Positions 35,106 to 46,446 of a DNA stretch of 64,000 bases are shown in pieces (the stretch's first letter is position 1; each line of letters starts with the position of its first letter). The DNA is from Isoetes taiwanensis (lineage: Eukaryota > Streptophyta > Lycopodiopsida > Isoetales > Isoetaceae), in NCBI GenBank assembly GCA_021234155.1, contig JAJEKV010000036.1, positions 11,603,426 to 11,667,425 on the forward strand. The letters are read 5' to 3'. A program made the position numbers and the translations under genes. The notes under the pieces are model-generated. The model saw only the letters and a program-made list of their open reading frames with translations, was not told the origin of the DNA and ran no database searches.

Positions 35106-38100
35106 TCATAGAGTATCCTTTGGTAGGGCTGTGTACACACCTTCTGAAGTTATCTCAGCCTTTGGTGCAGAACCACAGCTGAATGACTTATTTATTGACA
35201 TAATTAGTTGCTCCTCTGTCATGAGCAATGGCTCTTTCACCTGCATGATATTGAGACAAATTCAGAACACACCATGTGACATTGCATAAAATAGTAGGTT
35301 TCCATTTATCAAAATTCATGAGAATTTAGCAACCTTAGGTAACCTAACATCCAACGGGATTATCAGACAGTCACAACACATACCTTGGCGATAATCGTAT
35401 GCAACACCTCCTCCTCAATGGTTGAAATATTGGCATGCTCGATCTCAAGTTGGTGATCTTGCAATACTAGGAACAAACTTGGAATAGGTTGAGATCTTTT
35501 CAGACATTTCACCCTTATCATAGCTTCAGATCCTAAAATATGAACGTATATATCTGGTTTCTGGTCGACATGTAATCTGACTGAACTATGAACATGATGA
35601 TCATTATTTGCCATTGAAGGCGGCTGCAATGGATTCTTAAAAGGAGTAGGCTCAGATGACTTCCACATATTAGGCTCCACACGCCTCTCAGATTGGGCCG
35701 CAAGTTGATTGCGGAGGTCTTTCAGCTGGATATCAGAGTCTCTGACTTTAATTTTTAGCTCTTTAATGTAAGTAATGGCGTCCTCTAACAAAGATGCTTT
35801 GTCCATCTGTATCAACCGGAAAATTACAGCAATTTTAATAATCAAATCACACAATCATACATGCACATAATATGTTTACCTTGGAAACATTTGGCACAAC
35901 AGAACGTAAGGCATAAAAGCGTTGATTCAGCTTTTCACGCCGCTGTCTCTCTGCCTGCACGTGATTGAGTGGTTCCTCTCTGTCATTTGCCGGCTTCCTT
36001 CCACGCTTGCGTGGTGGCTGCTTCTGAACAATGTTTAAACTACACTCAACCTCCTTGAATGAAACTTCTGCCTCTGAATCAAGTTCTTGCTCCTCAATGC
36101 TGGATCTTGGATTCACGCTCAGAGGTGGGGCAACAACTTCAGCATGTTGTTGCTGCCTTCCTGGGTGTGGAAATTTAGTGGCTGCCGTTTTCATGCTCTC
36201 ATCCCTTAAATGTGGTCCTCCTGGCTTGTGAAATGTCTGCTCAACTCGTTTGTGTTTGGTATCCAATGGGTTGACAACATCGCTGTTCTCAGCAACAAAT
36301 GTCTGAAGATGATTTGGTGGAGGACGATGGGTTTTGTTCATGGGTATTTGAGGATAAACCTTCTCTTCATAATAAGGCTTCTGAAATATATTATTTGGCA
36401 AGATAACTGGCACCCCATGGTCCTTTTCATTTTCTAAAGCAATGTCACCAAAACTCATGTTTCCCATATCGTCTTGGAAAAGATATTCAAACTCCCCAGC
36501 GGAGTTAAACTTCTCTGGAATAACAGCCCGGGCAGCAGGATTAAGTTCAAAATTAGCATTCATATTCAACCCATTGGTTCCATTGAATGACGGATTGCCC
36601 ATTGAAAACATTGAGTCACTTGGCTGGAACAAAGGCACTGCACGCTGACCATCGGCCATGTCACTAGCTGGATCATCAAAAATGTGCTTCACATTATTTA
36701 TGATCTCCCATCGCTCCCTTATCTGCATGCAAACAATTATGTTAAGAAGATGACACAAAAACTATTCCCACTCCCAAAGTAGAACTAACCAGATCAGTAG
36801 ATCCAAGTTCCACAACACCGGTTTTGGTTGGTACGCATACAATTGTCTGCAAGTTTTCAGCAAGGTGAGAAATTGATAGAAAGTGAGAGGAAGAATTCGG
36901 AGCTTAGAAATGATGATTTCCCTTTTTTTACCTGAATGCCAGCCATCTGAATGTATTCCAAATCCAGGTTTGAGCAGAAAAGGCAGCAAATGAATATCAG
37001 AAAAATATTATTGAAATACATGTTAAAAATGCATAAACAGTTTGTTCCAAAATTCAGAGCCCATTGTAAATCAGTATAAAACAGAACATTCACAACCTTG
37101 GCAAGGTCAGCACGATTGTGCAATTCAGCTGCGACTTTGCTGGCACCATCAAGCCAAATATGCCGAGAGCTTGCATATGCCTTGCCTGGTATACTGCAAG
37201 ACCAGTGGTAAAAGTAAATCAGGAATACAAACTTGCTGTGTGGAAGAAAAAACTTGAAACCATATTATTGTTCTCAAACAAAGCATTGCGTCATAACGTA
37301 CCCAACACCTTGCTGGAAGCTACATGACATTGACACAAGGAAAAACCATTCTGTATCTGTCACTTCATCCCCAGAGGAAGTTATAGCATCATCCTCTGAA
37401 CTGCCAACAAGTGCCTGAAGTTCACGGAGAATTTTCCTCCTCAACTCCTGGTCCTCTTTTTTCAAATGATTAGACTCGTTTTCTCTTGGTCCCTTGTAGT
37501 GTCCATCTCCCCAACCCAACAACCTGCAAATAAGATGGACATTTGTTATTCAATTTTAAGACAGCATAACAAAATACACATAGCTAGGACTGCTTATCTA
37601 TGAAACTAGGACAGCTCTGTACAGAAAACCTGTTACTTTACTTTTGCACCATCCACATCATTATATAGGGACTAGAAGTGTGAACTCGATATTTTTGATA
37701 GTTCTGTTATCTCTAGAAGCCAGTGTCATGAATAAAGCTAACACATGAAAAAATAAAACAGAAGTTACTGCCATTCCACAACATATTCTATAATATGAAT
37801 GCTCTGCACCTACTCAATATCTTTAAGAAAGAAATGGGGCTTTCAAAAAGCATATTCTTTAGAATGAATAAATGATTATGAATGGAAAGAAGTCTCATTT
37901 CTTACACTTCTCCATTAGCTATAGAAATCTGCCAAAAAATTCCGTAAGTCCAGTTAACGCTGTTTTCCACAAGGATCTGTAGCTTCTTCTGCCACGAATC
38001 GCTACTAAACGCCGGTCCTATGCCTGCTAGACCTTCTTGCGCGTTACAAGGGAAGTTATAATCTGCATTTCCAGACCCCATAAAGGCCTCCAACATTGCC

Positions 38101-38147
38101 ATGTCCTCATCATACCCTTGCCTAATTCCTCTCTCCGAACCCATCAT
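35106..38147 (-). CDS. MYC2-like bHLH transcription factor (eight coding exons)
   Basis: Exons: 38147-37906, 37523-37302, 37193-37097, 36946-36932, 36846-36790, 36722-35880, 35806-35384, 35240-35106. All introns are GT-AG and together the exons give 677 residues. The bHLH-MYC_N domain spans about residues 50-225 ([42 protein letters not shown]). A basic stretch [13 protein letters not shown] precedes the bHLH (about 464-513: [21 protein letters not shown], then [18 protein letters not shown]). A C-terminal ACT-like region follows. The family binds G-box (CACGTG) DNA as dimers in the nucleus, and in jasmonate signalling is held by JAZ repressors through the MYC_N region. EVTDTEWFF is IIIe/MYC2-like, whereas [13 protein letters not shown] recalls IIId and others, so I assign IIId/e. 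Every exon is intact. Angiosperm MYC2 has no introns. Confidence 0.9.
36932..36946 (-). other. 15-nt microexon of the MYC2-like gene (MAGIQ)
   Basis: ATGGCTGGCATTCAG lies between TACATTCAG and GTAAAA on the minus strand. Exon 3 ends on a whole codon (RADLAK) and exon 5 starts on one (TIVCVP). Including the microexon gives LAK-MAGIQ-TIVC, which matches the conserved AK-AGIQT-VC segment of the MYC_N domain. Without it the frame still holds but the conserved AGIQ is lost. Introns on either side are 150 and 85 bp. Confidence 0.85.
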
Positions 38148-38900
38148 TTCTTATGCCCTGTTAGTCTAAAATTGATAGAAATGTCCTCAAGCTCAGGGCT
38201 GTCACTTAAATCCAGCGTCCAATTGAAGCATATTCACAACCCCTTTAAAGCATAAACTATACTAGTCACAACGAACTGTTTAACTTCTTCATGGCGAAGC
38301 TGTAGTCCCGTTCACACCGTCTGTCGCAGCACAAGAACTGCTATTTTCACCTCAAACGTTTTCAAAGACATTTGCTTCCAGCATGGCTATTGCAATCCAA
38401 GAATCGAAAGATCCCATACACAATCCCCCTGTTAACAACCAAATCTAGAAAACTGCGCACTGCTAAGTCCTGTTCAAGCAAGAAACTCAAAACTTGCTAT
38501 ACAAACGGGATCAAAACGCCATATAAATGCGTAAGAGATGTGCACCAGACCTAGGGAAGCTGGAAAAAGACTGAAAACCCAAAACCATGTTCCACGTAGT
38601 CAAAATCTACTCCTCAGACAGATCAGGGGAAAAAAGGAGAGATTGACAGTAGAAGCAAGCTATGGCTTCAAGCAATCCGGCAACTCTGCTATGCGCCGCC
38701 CTGCCGCCGTAGTTGTTTAATCAGTCGGATCCGGCTGCCAATTCCTCGAAAAGCCATAGCCAAGATAGTGTACGAGGGGGAATACGGTACGGCGGCGTAC
38801 TTTTCGACCTAAGATTACGGGATACGAGAGATGTACGAATACGTAGGCAGCGTGTAGATAGAGGGGGTATGATTTATTTATGGATAAAAAAAATTAATAA
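38148..38900 (-). promoter_or_regulatory. 5' leader and likely core promoter of the MYC2-like gene
   Basis: Upstream of the ATG the minus strand has a GC-rich patch (38690-38800). Further up is a TATA-like CATAAATAAATCATA at about 38868-38883, which would place transcription start near 38840 and give a leader of about 700 nt. A 5' UTR intron is possible but not demonstrated. This is position-and-composition inference only. Confidence 0.35.
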
Positions 38901-38943
38901 GACAAAAGATAAAATCACGCATTCCACATGACCTGTTCATGTT

Positions 38944-38949
38944 CACGTG
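38944..38949. promoter_or_regulatory. G-box (CACGTG) upstream of the MYC2-like gene
   Basis: A palindromic CACGTG lies about 65 bp beyond the TATA-like element and about 800 bp from the ATG. A W-box-like TTTGACTG lies 2-10 bp away. MYC-type bHLH factors bind this hexamer, so autoregulation is possible. A single 6-mer can also occur by chance. Confidence 0.4.
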
Positions 38950-39593
38950 CTTTTTGACTGTGGGGCACTCAACGGGGCCGTAAGTGCATTCACATGTGGC
39001 TCACACTGTATTAACTGTCAGTCTCATGCCCATTATCAGCCCCCTTGGCCTTGGTGTTTGTTCGATTGTTCCCCATGAACCTTGGATAATCTTAGCAACC
39101 TCATGATTCATGATCCATCACATGAACAAGATCCATCTATCCTAAGTTGTAGTGTATGTCGTGGCCGAATCCCCGCCTCTCAACCCCAAACGGCCATGAT
39201 CCCGCCACGGCCCTTCATCCTCTGTGTAAGAAATAGTTTCTTTCCCATGATCCCGAGGTCTGTTGCCGTGAACTTCTTGACCATACGACTAGACAACTGG
39301 ATTCTTGTCGTTCCCCTTTCTGATCTTCGCTAGTTCGCTAAACGACATAACCGATATCAATGGGATCCAGAAGGTTGGCAAAACCTTCTAGGTATTTGGC
39401 CCCATTCCCATACTTATCTCAAACACCTCAACAAAAACATGTTCTAACTTCCCCACAAGCAAGATAACATGTCCATATATATGAACATGACATGAAGCTG
39501 GGGAGCCTATTCTGTCTGCAGAATGGAAATCAGCCCTCGTATTTCGCTCAATAAGTAAACTTGCTGATTTTAACAAGTAAATTTGAGTCTCCA
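38950..39593. other. Intergenic, no gene recognised
   Basis: Upstream flank of the MYC2-like gene. Short ORFs only (for example 39082-39333) with no recognisable domain. Confidence 0.4.
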
Positions 39594-39699
39594 TGTTGTG
39601 GGGGGGTGGAACCGGGTCTCCCAGGACCCGCTCCCTGCTAATGCCAGTCGCAGGACCCCGTGAAATGTGTTTTCCAATTTCCATCCCCCCCCCCCCATA
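39594..39699. mobile_element. Small foldback sharing its core with 8041-8165
   Basis: The arms are GGGGGGGTGGAA (left) and TTCCATCCCCCCC (right). The core GGACCCGCTCCCTGCTAATG and CCAGTCGCAGGACCCC corresponds to GACCCGCTCCCGGTTGCCG and GTCGCGGGGCCCC of the 8-kb MITE. A homopolymer of 14 C lies at the right end. Confidence 0.55.
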
Positions 39700-39749
39700 C
39701 ATCCTTACATCACATGGGCAAACAATTTCTTTCTACTTCTAGAATGTGA

Positions 39750-40310
39750 GTTTTGAACCCTAAATGTCTATTGAGAGAAGAAGAGCATTTTTAAGTCCAA
39801 TATGATAATGGTGAAGGAAAAGGAAAAATGAAAAGTATTTGTAAAGTCCACTAAGTGTCTATTGTTGTCTCAAAAGAAGAGAAGAAGAAAAGCATTTTCA
39901 ATGCCCACTAAGTGTCTATTGTCTTAACATAAAAGAAAAAAAATACATTATTTTTAATGTCCATTGTGTATACTGTATTATAATAAGGAGGGCCGATTCT
40001 TAAATCCATTGGAAGAATGTTATTGAACAAAGTTCAGAATGTGCATGAAGAATTTTTCAATCTCAACTACTGGGTTGCTCCTTGCCACATGATGCTTAGA
40101 TGAGAGGCAAGATATTTTGGGATCTTCTAAGGTCTGGTCTATTGTCTACTATATAATCTAAGGTCTAATGGAATCTAAGGTCTATTGTCTACAGTGTAAT
40201 CTCGAAGAATTAGAGTGTGGTTTGGCATCCCGTTTCTAGCTTCTGAGCTCAAGTGTTAAACGAGGGGTTGCGGGTAATCTCGAGGAATCAGCATGTGGTT
40301 TGGCATTCAA
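39750..40310. repeat. Local tandem duplications
   Basis: Three ~70-bp units carry AAGTGTCTATTGT, AAGAAGA.AAGCATTTT and TGTCCA/AGTCCA between about 39755 and 39970. A 78-bp offset duplication follows (GTAATCTCGA.GAATYAG and GTGTGGTTTGGCAT at 40196 and 40274). Confidence 0.6.
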
Positions 40311-43300
40311 GACCTAAACTTGGGTGCTGAATGAATGGGTTTTTATCGTCAAGGGGGTTGTTAGCAGGAGCATGTTCTTTGGCGTGGGCTATGAGTGAGG
40401 AGTCAATATATTATATATAGGTGCCATGCCATACAAGAGCAATAGATACGAGAGAAACCTTCAATTGCGGTTATTTGTTTGATGCTCTATGTTGGCGAAA
40501 TTGGTTTAGTGGAAACAACACGGGGAAAATGCGTAGTGCTTGTGTGTCTCAAAGTCCAGAGGCGAAATTAGGGCACGAAATAAACACACAGGGCGCGCCC
40601 TTCCTTTGGCTATGATAATTTGTGCATGATCCAGATCCGATAGGCTATGGTGATGCAAGCAAATGATGAAAAAAAAAAAAAAAAAAAAAAACGGCGACCA
40701 GGCAGATTTTTTTAAGGTTTTTTCCACCTTCTGGGTGCCCCAAAAGGCCGCACGTTTGCCACACCAAGGCAAGGGCCCTGCCTTTTTCCGGGCCAGAAAG
40801 CAACGTGCAATTGTGTGGCTGACAACGCCATGTCTTTTACGTTTGAATCTGAAAGAAGCAGACACGAAGTGGGCCTCGCCCCCACCATTGTGCATTATTC
40901 ATGCCCCTTATTTTAATGCCCCCTCTGTCCCCTTGTGCCCCTTTCCCCATCTCCAACGTGGACCACATTTTCTCGTGCTTCTTAGCACAAGGAACTTATG
41001 CCTCTTTCTAGATTTGCATTATAACCCCCTCCATGATCTTGCCCTCCCAAACATGCATCTTTTGCCTCCCTCCACCGATTCATCACATCTCCATCTCATT
41101 TTCCTCTTTGATATTTTCGTGTTCCCTGCTTGTCCAATGTCCAATCAAATCTTATTGCGTAAAGAACCCAATTTTTTTTTTATCAAACCCTATATACGTA
41201 CTGTATGTCATATGTCCCCTTTGATTTGTTCATGTTGCGTGTTTGTCGAATGCCCAATCAAATCTTATTACGTATTGTATGTCATATGTCCAATCTGTGT
41301 ACAAATTACTTCTCTAATGGTCCCTCAATCTCAATTGCTAATTGAAATGTAACCTTGCCTCCCTATTTGTACCCCAATTTACCAACCCAAAAGTCCCTTC
41401 TTATCTACACCATCAATTCCACCCTCTCCTGCCTTCTATCCTTACACTTCACCTTGGACGATGTACATCCTCACACGTTCTCACCCATTCCGCGTCTCTC
41501 GCCCACAAAACGACGAAGACTGGGCCATGTATAGCTACACTTCCGCCATACAAGACTGACCTTGAAGACGTTTTTTGACTGTATACTTTCTACACTGTAC
41601 CTTTTGACCTTCTTTTTCAAACCCAATAACCTACTCTCCCTTATCACATGCCCATTCTTTGCCAACATGAAAACTTCATTATTCTATTCTATCATGTCGT
41701 GCTCAATTGCAACTTCTCCATTCAACAGTTGAAGCCTAGATATTTCCCAGCATCTGCCTATTCAATGACAACCTCATTCCTATAGCTGTAGCTCCAAAAA
41801 CCATGTGCTACATTTGACATTTAAGCATTTCTTTCATTTGCATTGAAATAGCATGCCGCCAATAGTTATATCCTAGTGCAAAACAATCGCAACTTGTGAA
41901 GTAACAATTGTCCTGAGCCTTGAACACGAGATCCCAATGTGATCGCGATCATGTTACGCAACCTCAGTAGCTCAACAATCGTTTATTCTCTTGCTAAATA
42001 ATTCAATGCACATGCTTTATTTGATATGAAATTTTGTCTTTATCCAGCGATAGGGTACTCCTCGTGCCATAAAGGACAATAATAGGCTAGGATATGGCCA
42101 CCAACCATCACATCATCTTAATCTATACTATTAGCTCGTCAAGGGAACAATAGTCATAAGATTAGTTGACACCAAAAGATAATTGTTTACACTTTGGATA
42201 ATTGTGATACCATGAGAGAAAACACGCAACATTTTGCACTTCACTCTTCTAAGACTCTAACATTGTATTCTCTTTTAATGTGTAATAACATAACGCAAAT
42301 GCCAAGGTAAGGACATCTGATGCAAAATTTAGAGCCTCGAGTTTAGTATAATCACATGGTCTAGTGGCAGTTAGCCACTGATTTGAATGGGCCTTTGATG
42401 AATGAGGATAAGACTGGGAAATGTTGATGTTACATGTACATATTTTTCTATCTGGATGACTAGGATTGTTTATATCATGATTTGCGTGAATATAAACTAG
42501 TACATTTTGTAGTTGTCACTAATTTAGTTTGAAGACGTATTGGATAAATGTCGAAGTCATCTGTACTTTATAAATTTGATTATAAATGTTCATCTTCCTG
42601 ACCATTTTATTTACGGTATTAAATGGTCATACGATTTGCTAGCAGGGCTCTAGATTGGTGGGGTTGGGGTTGGGGTTCTCTCCAGAATTTTCGGTTAAAG
42701 TTGTTAAAATCTATTTCTAAAGTAGATGCCGGAAAATTTTTAATCAAACTTTTTTAAAATGCTTGTTAAATCCGGCAAATTACAGGATATTTTCTTAAAA
42801 TTCGGTAATTGCTGGTTTAAGCAAAATCTAAATTGGAGGCATGTTTGCTACAACTTGCCCAAGCATTAACCTTTCTATAAATGTGATGATTGAACAAATT
42901 AATCTCCGTACATAGTAGGTAGATGGGTTCACGCTACTAGCATATTGCATCTAAGTATTTTGCATAGAGTTTGAAACCCAATAAAATATCTAGGCTATTT
43001 AAGTTTTGTGAATAAAGTTTATGTTTTTGCACCTTTGGTGGATCTTTTACTAAGGAACCGCGGCAAATGATGTATAGTCATCTATTTGAAGCTTATTATT
43101 CATATTTGTTTCTATTTTTTTGCAGCACAAGCTGAAGCCAAATCATGGTGTCACATGATATTACAAATCAAGTATGTCCTTTATGCACGCCTTTAATAAA
43201 ATATTCATTTTTGGTGCCAATTTGGCCACTAGTCAAGACTTCTAACATTTAGTCTTTTGGAAATAACGTTGATCATGTGGCACTACACCATCCACAAACC

Positions 43301-43894
43301 AAACGATTATAAGATGCATAGACCTCAAATCTTTTCAATTAAATCCTCCTAAAGTACCCCCTTCTCTAGTTGTTTGTTGTGCTTAATCATGAAACATTGA
43401 GGAACATTGAATTGGCCATAGATTAGCTGAGTGTCAAGCTTCACACTCTTTTGTGCCCCATTGTGAGTCAAATCTCCACTATAATTGTGTGAAAACAATG
43501 TGAGATAGCTACCTGTATGTAAGATTTATTCAATAGGTAGGATGCATCTACATCATAGTTAACATGCAAAGAGCTGCTTAAAAAGAAGCTTCACAAAGTG
43601 AATTGGATTGATTGAATTCTATTTTAACATCCAAGAAGTACATGCTGCTAATACTAAAAGCATTATTCTTTATATTAAAAATCGTTGCTCGTGAATGTTT
43701 TCGAGGGAACAAAACCTTTTACAAGAATAGGGTTGTTGATGGATGTTACCTGCTAATTTATCATCACTCTCTAGATGCAGAATACATGAAGTCAAACTAG
43801 ATTAAATTGTAATAAGTACAGACAAGATACATTAGGCTTTTTTTGAGATTAAAAAAGGCCTTCAAAACATGCCAACTAAGCCAAATGAAGATAA
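40311..43894. other. Intergenic, no gene recognised
   Basis: It contains an A23 run at 40668-40690 and a C/T-rich strand at about 40860-41560. A ~110-bp duplication is present at 41119-41290 (CCAATCAAATCTTATT.CGTA and TGTATGTCATATGTCC, twice), and three GGGGTT units at 42658-42678. The long ORF at 40663-41352 runs through the homopolymer and the C/T-rich tract and has no domain. Confidence 0.45.
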
Positions 43895-44320
43895 ATGAAC
43901 TACCAATCAGAAATCAGAGCCTGACGGGTCCAGTCAGCAAAACTGTTATAACTAACTCACTGGATCACATTTTCTAGCATAACTATTGATAGAAAAGTCC
44001 AAATGAGCTCTCGTTTCGTGCAACAGATAGATCTCGTTGAGATCTTTCCAATCTTAGGTGCTTTGCACATATTTTAACCACTTATGATTGTCAAAACTCC
44101 AAAAAATATGGATTTTACTATTTTTTACTATCTTACGGGGCTAAAAAATATGCAAACCACCAAGGTTGGAAAGATCTCAATGAGATCTATCTATTGCACC
44201 AAACAAGAGCTCATTTGGACTTTTCTATCAACACTTATGCTAGAAAATGTGATCCAGTGAGTTAGTTATAACTGTTCTGCTGACTGGATTACCAGTTCTG
44301 TTTTCTAATTGGTAGTTCAT
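43895..44320. mobile_element. 426-bp foldback element (about 190-bp arms)
   Basis: ATGAACTACCAAT at 43895 is the reverse complement of the sequence ending at 44320. The arms remain about 90% complementary for some 190 bp (for example TTATAACTAACTCACTGGATC, CAAATGAGCTC, GAGATCTTTCCAA). They enclose a core of about 50 bp ending TAGTAAAAAATAG-like. It is non-coding, a MITE or foldback. No target duplication was identified. Confidence 0.8.
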
Positions 44321-46089
44321 ATAGCTTAGTCAGCAGTTCTTAGATGTGCGCTCTTATGCTTAGGCAGGTTGCTTCACTTGATGTGTCTCTACTTTTTCGA
44401 TGAGATTTTATTCATGTCTTTGCAAGTGTGTTGTATTTGGCTCGTTGATTAAATAAAATTTGGCATCTCTCAACAAAAAAGAAAAATAGAAAAGTAGGCC
44501 AACATTGCACTGTGTGTTATTCATCATCTATTTCTTCCAACTAACAACATTGGCTTCGCATGTCCTATTTTTGCATCATATATTAGCAAATCAATATGTC
44601 TAAATATGCAAAAGATGGCATATTGTGATAGTACAATAACTCTTTTCTTTTTTGTAGGTAGAGGAGATAATCAATAAGGTTGTAGATCACTTGTCAAAGT
44701 CATATTAGTAAATTACCGATAATGGTAAGTCTTGAGCTTAGCTAAATCTGTTGGCATTCTATGTTGTTTGGTAAAAGCTTTTCCACTTATTTCACGAGCT
44801 CTTCAGATACATAGACTCCATGACTAGTTCTAGTACATACTTTGCAATTAATTTTACCTCTGGTCATGGCATCTCATCTTAATAAAATTTTAGAGGATAT
44901 CCGATTCTTAGCCTTCAAACTGTTGCATACCATCTGAAGACAAATTTGTCATCCAAATAATAGATGAATTTTGGAAATCAAATCTATAGATGGGTCCTTA
45001 TCAATGGAATATCTCTTCCAGATTGCCATGTTGTGAACTAAGGAGTTTAGAATCTGATAGAGTACGGTTTGATAAGTGGCAACCATATAGTTGCTTAATT
45101 GTGCATGAAATAATGGAATTGATTCATTGCTATCTGTGCATGTAACAACCATTAATCTCATGTCTTATAGAATTCCATATGCCCTGAAAGACACGCCCTT
45201 GTTTGATGAAGGGTGCTAGGAATATTCCCTAGATTCCTAGTCATATGCAAGCATTTATAATACAAAATATTTTTGAACTATTGGTATACTTTTTCTTTAG
45301 CTTTTCACATATGACCATTGAATTGACATGTTGTTCAATCGTAGACAGGCTCCAGTCATTACTTCAATACAGCCTAGGATGTATGTAGGTAGCGTCTAAC
45401 CCAAATTTTGTATTTTGAGCTTTGGATTTGATGCCTCAAAAGCTATGCGACTTCAACAAGCCAACAAAGTCATTTTCTTTAATATTGATAACCTTAGCAC
45501 TTCCCAAAACTTTTTTTGTGCCTTCTTGAGTACTCAAAAACAAGGAAAATATGTGGAAAATACGAAAGAAATATGCAAGAAGTACGCAAGAAATATGCCA
45601 AGATCAGTGAAGAATCCGATATGTGATGAAGAATGAAGAATACAATGGCACAAATGCAAGCTGGAATACGAGACAGATGCCTAAAAGGCTCAAGACTGAC
45701 GTTGAACCAGAATTGTTCGACAAGAAGGTGCCTCAATATATATAGGTCAACAGACAGGATCGTGCCACTCCAATGGACAAAATCATGCCAAGTGTTGTGC
45801 ATGTATGTAGAGTCTAGAATATTCTAGAGCCATCTGGAAACAAGCATGCATATGAAGAAGATGTGAGTAAGTATCTTCAACAAATGTTGGTAGTGCACTT
45901 GACAAAGTTGCATGGCGATTTCAAATCCTCTCTTGTGGAACTACCCATTTCCATTCGTATGATGACCATCTTTTGTACATACAAGTATAATGCTTGTATG
46001 ATACGAATATCAGTATGGTCGTTAGACCATCCCCCTCCTATGACGGCGATGATTCCTCGGAGCTTGAGCTGGAGTATCAAACTTGGCTT
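44321..46089. other. Intergenic, no gene recognised
   Basis: AT-rich sequence with no recognised coding region. The stretch from about 45650 may belong to the 3' part or LTR of the gypsy element described next, but no LTR pair was found. Confidence 0.4.
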
Positions 46090-46099
46090 ATTCGGGTAA

Positions 46100-46446
46100 C
46101 ATTTGTGAAACTCCGCATTTTATCAGGAGAATTAGTCTGATTCTCGACAGGCTCCAAGGTTCTATGACTTTTGGTGAGTAACCTTCCCAATCGACAAAGT
46201 AATACAATCACCAACGAAGAAATTTGGAGTCCAAAATCTCTCGAACTTCGAACTCCTCATGATCATCAATTTTCATGGGTGGTGGCGACGAAGAAACATG
46301 ATCCGAGAAAGGATTAACTGTGTAAAGCTCCAATAGAGAAACATGAAATATTGGATGGAGATGAATAGCTGGAGGGAGCTTGAGCTGGAAAGCTACATTG
46401 CTAATCGCCCATTACTTTTGGATGATGATCAGATGTTAATGAGCTG
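46100..46446 (-). pseudogene. Gypsy integrase C-terminus and chromodomain
   Basis: Minus-strand frames read NVAFQLKLPPAIHLHP and FHVSLLELYTVNPF, then PPPMKIDDHEEFEV and REILDSKFLRW, then YFVDWEGYSP. The order (integrase tail, PPP linker, chromodomain) is that of chromoviruses. Chromodomains target integration to heterochromatin. A stop follows FLRW, and a further stop lies near the upstream junction with copy IV. Confidence 0.75.

Noticed and set aside
40663-41352. 229-codon ORF
   Set aside because: It begins in an A23 homopolymer (poly-Lys), runs through a C/T-rich strand and a local duplication, and has no recognisable domain.
42658-42678. Telomere-like GGGGTT repeats
   Set aside because: Only three units, of a ciliate-type sequence, in an interstitial position. 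Plant telomeres use TTTAGGG. This is a chance microsatellite.
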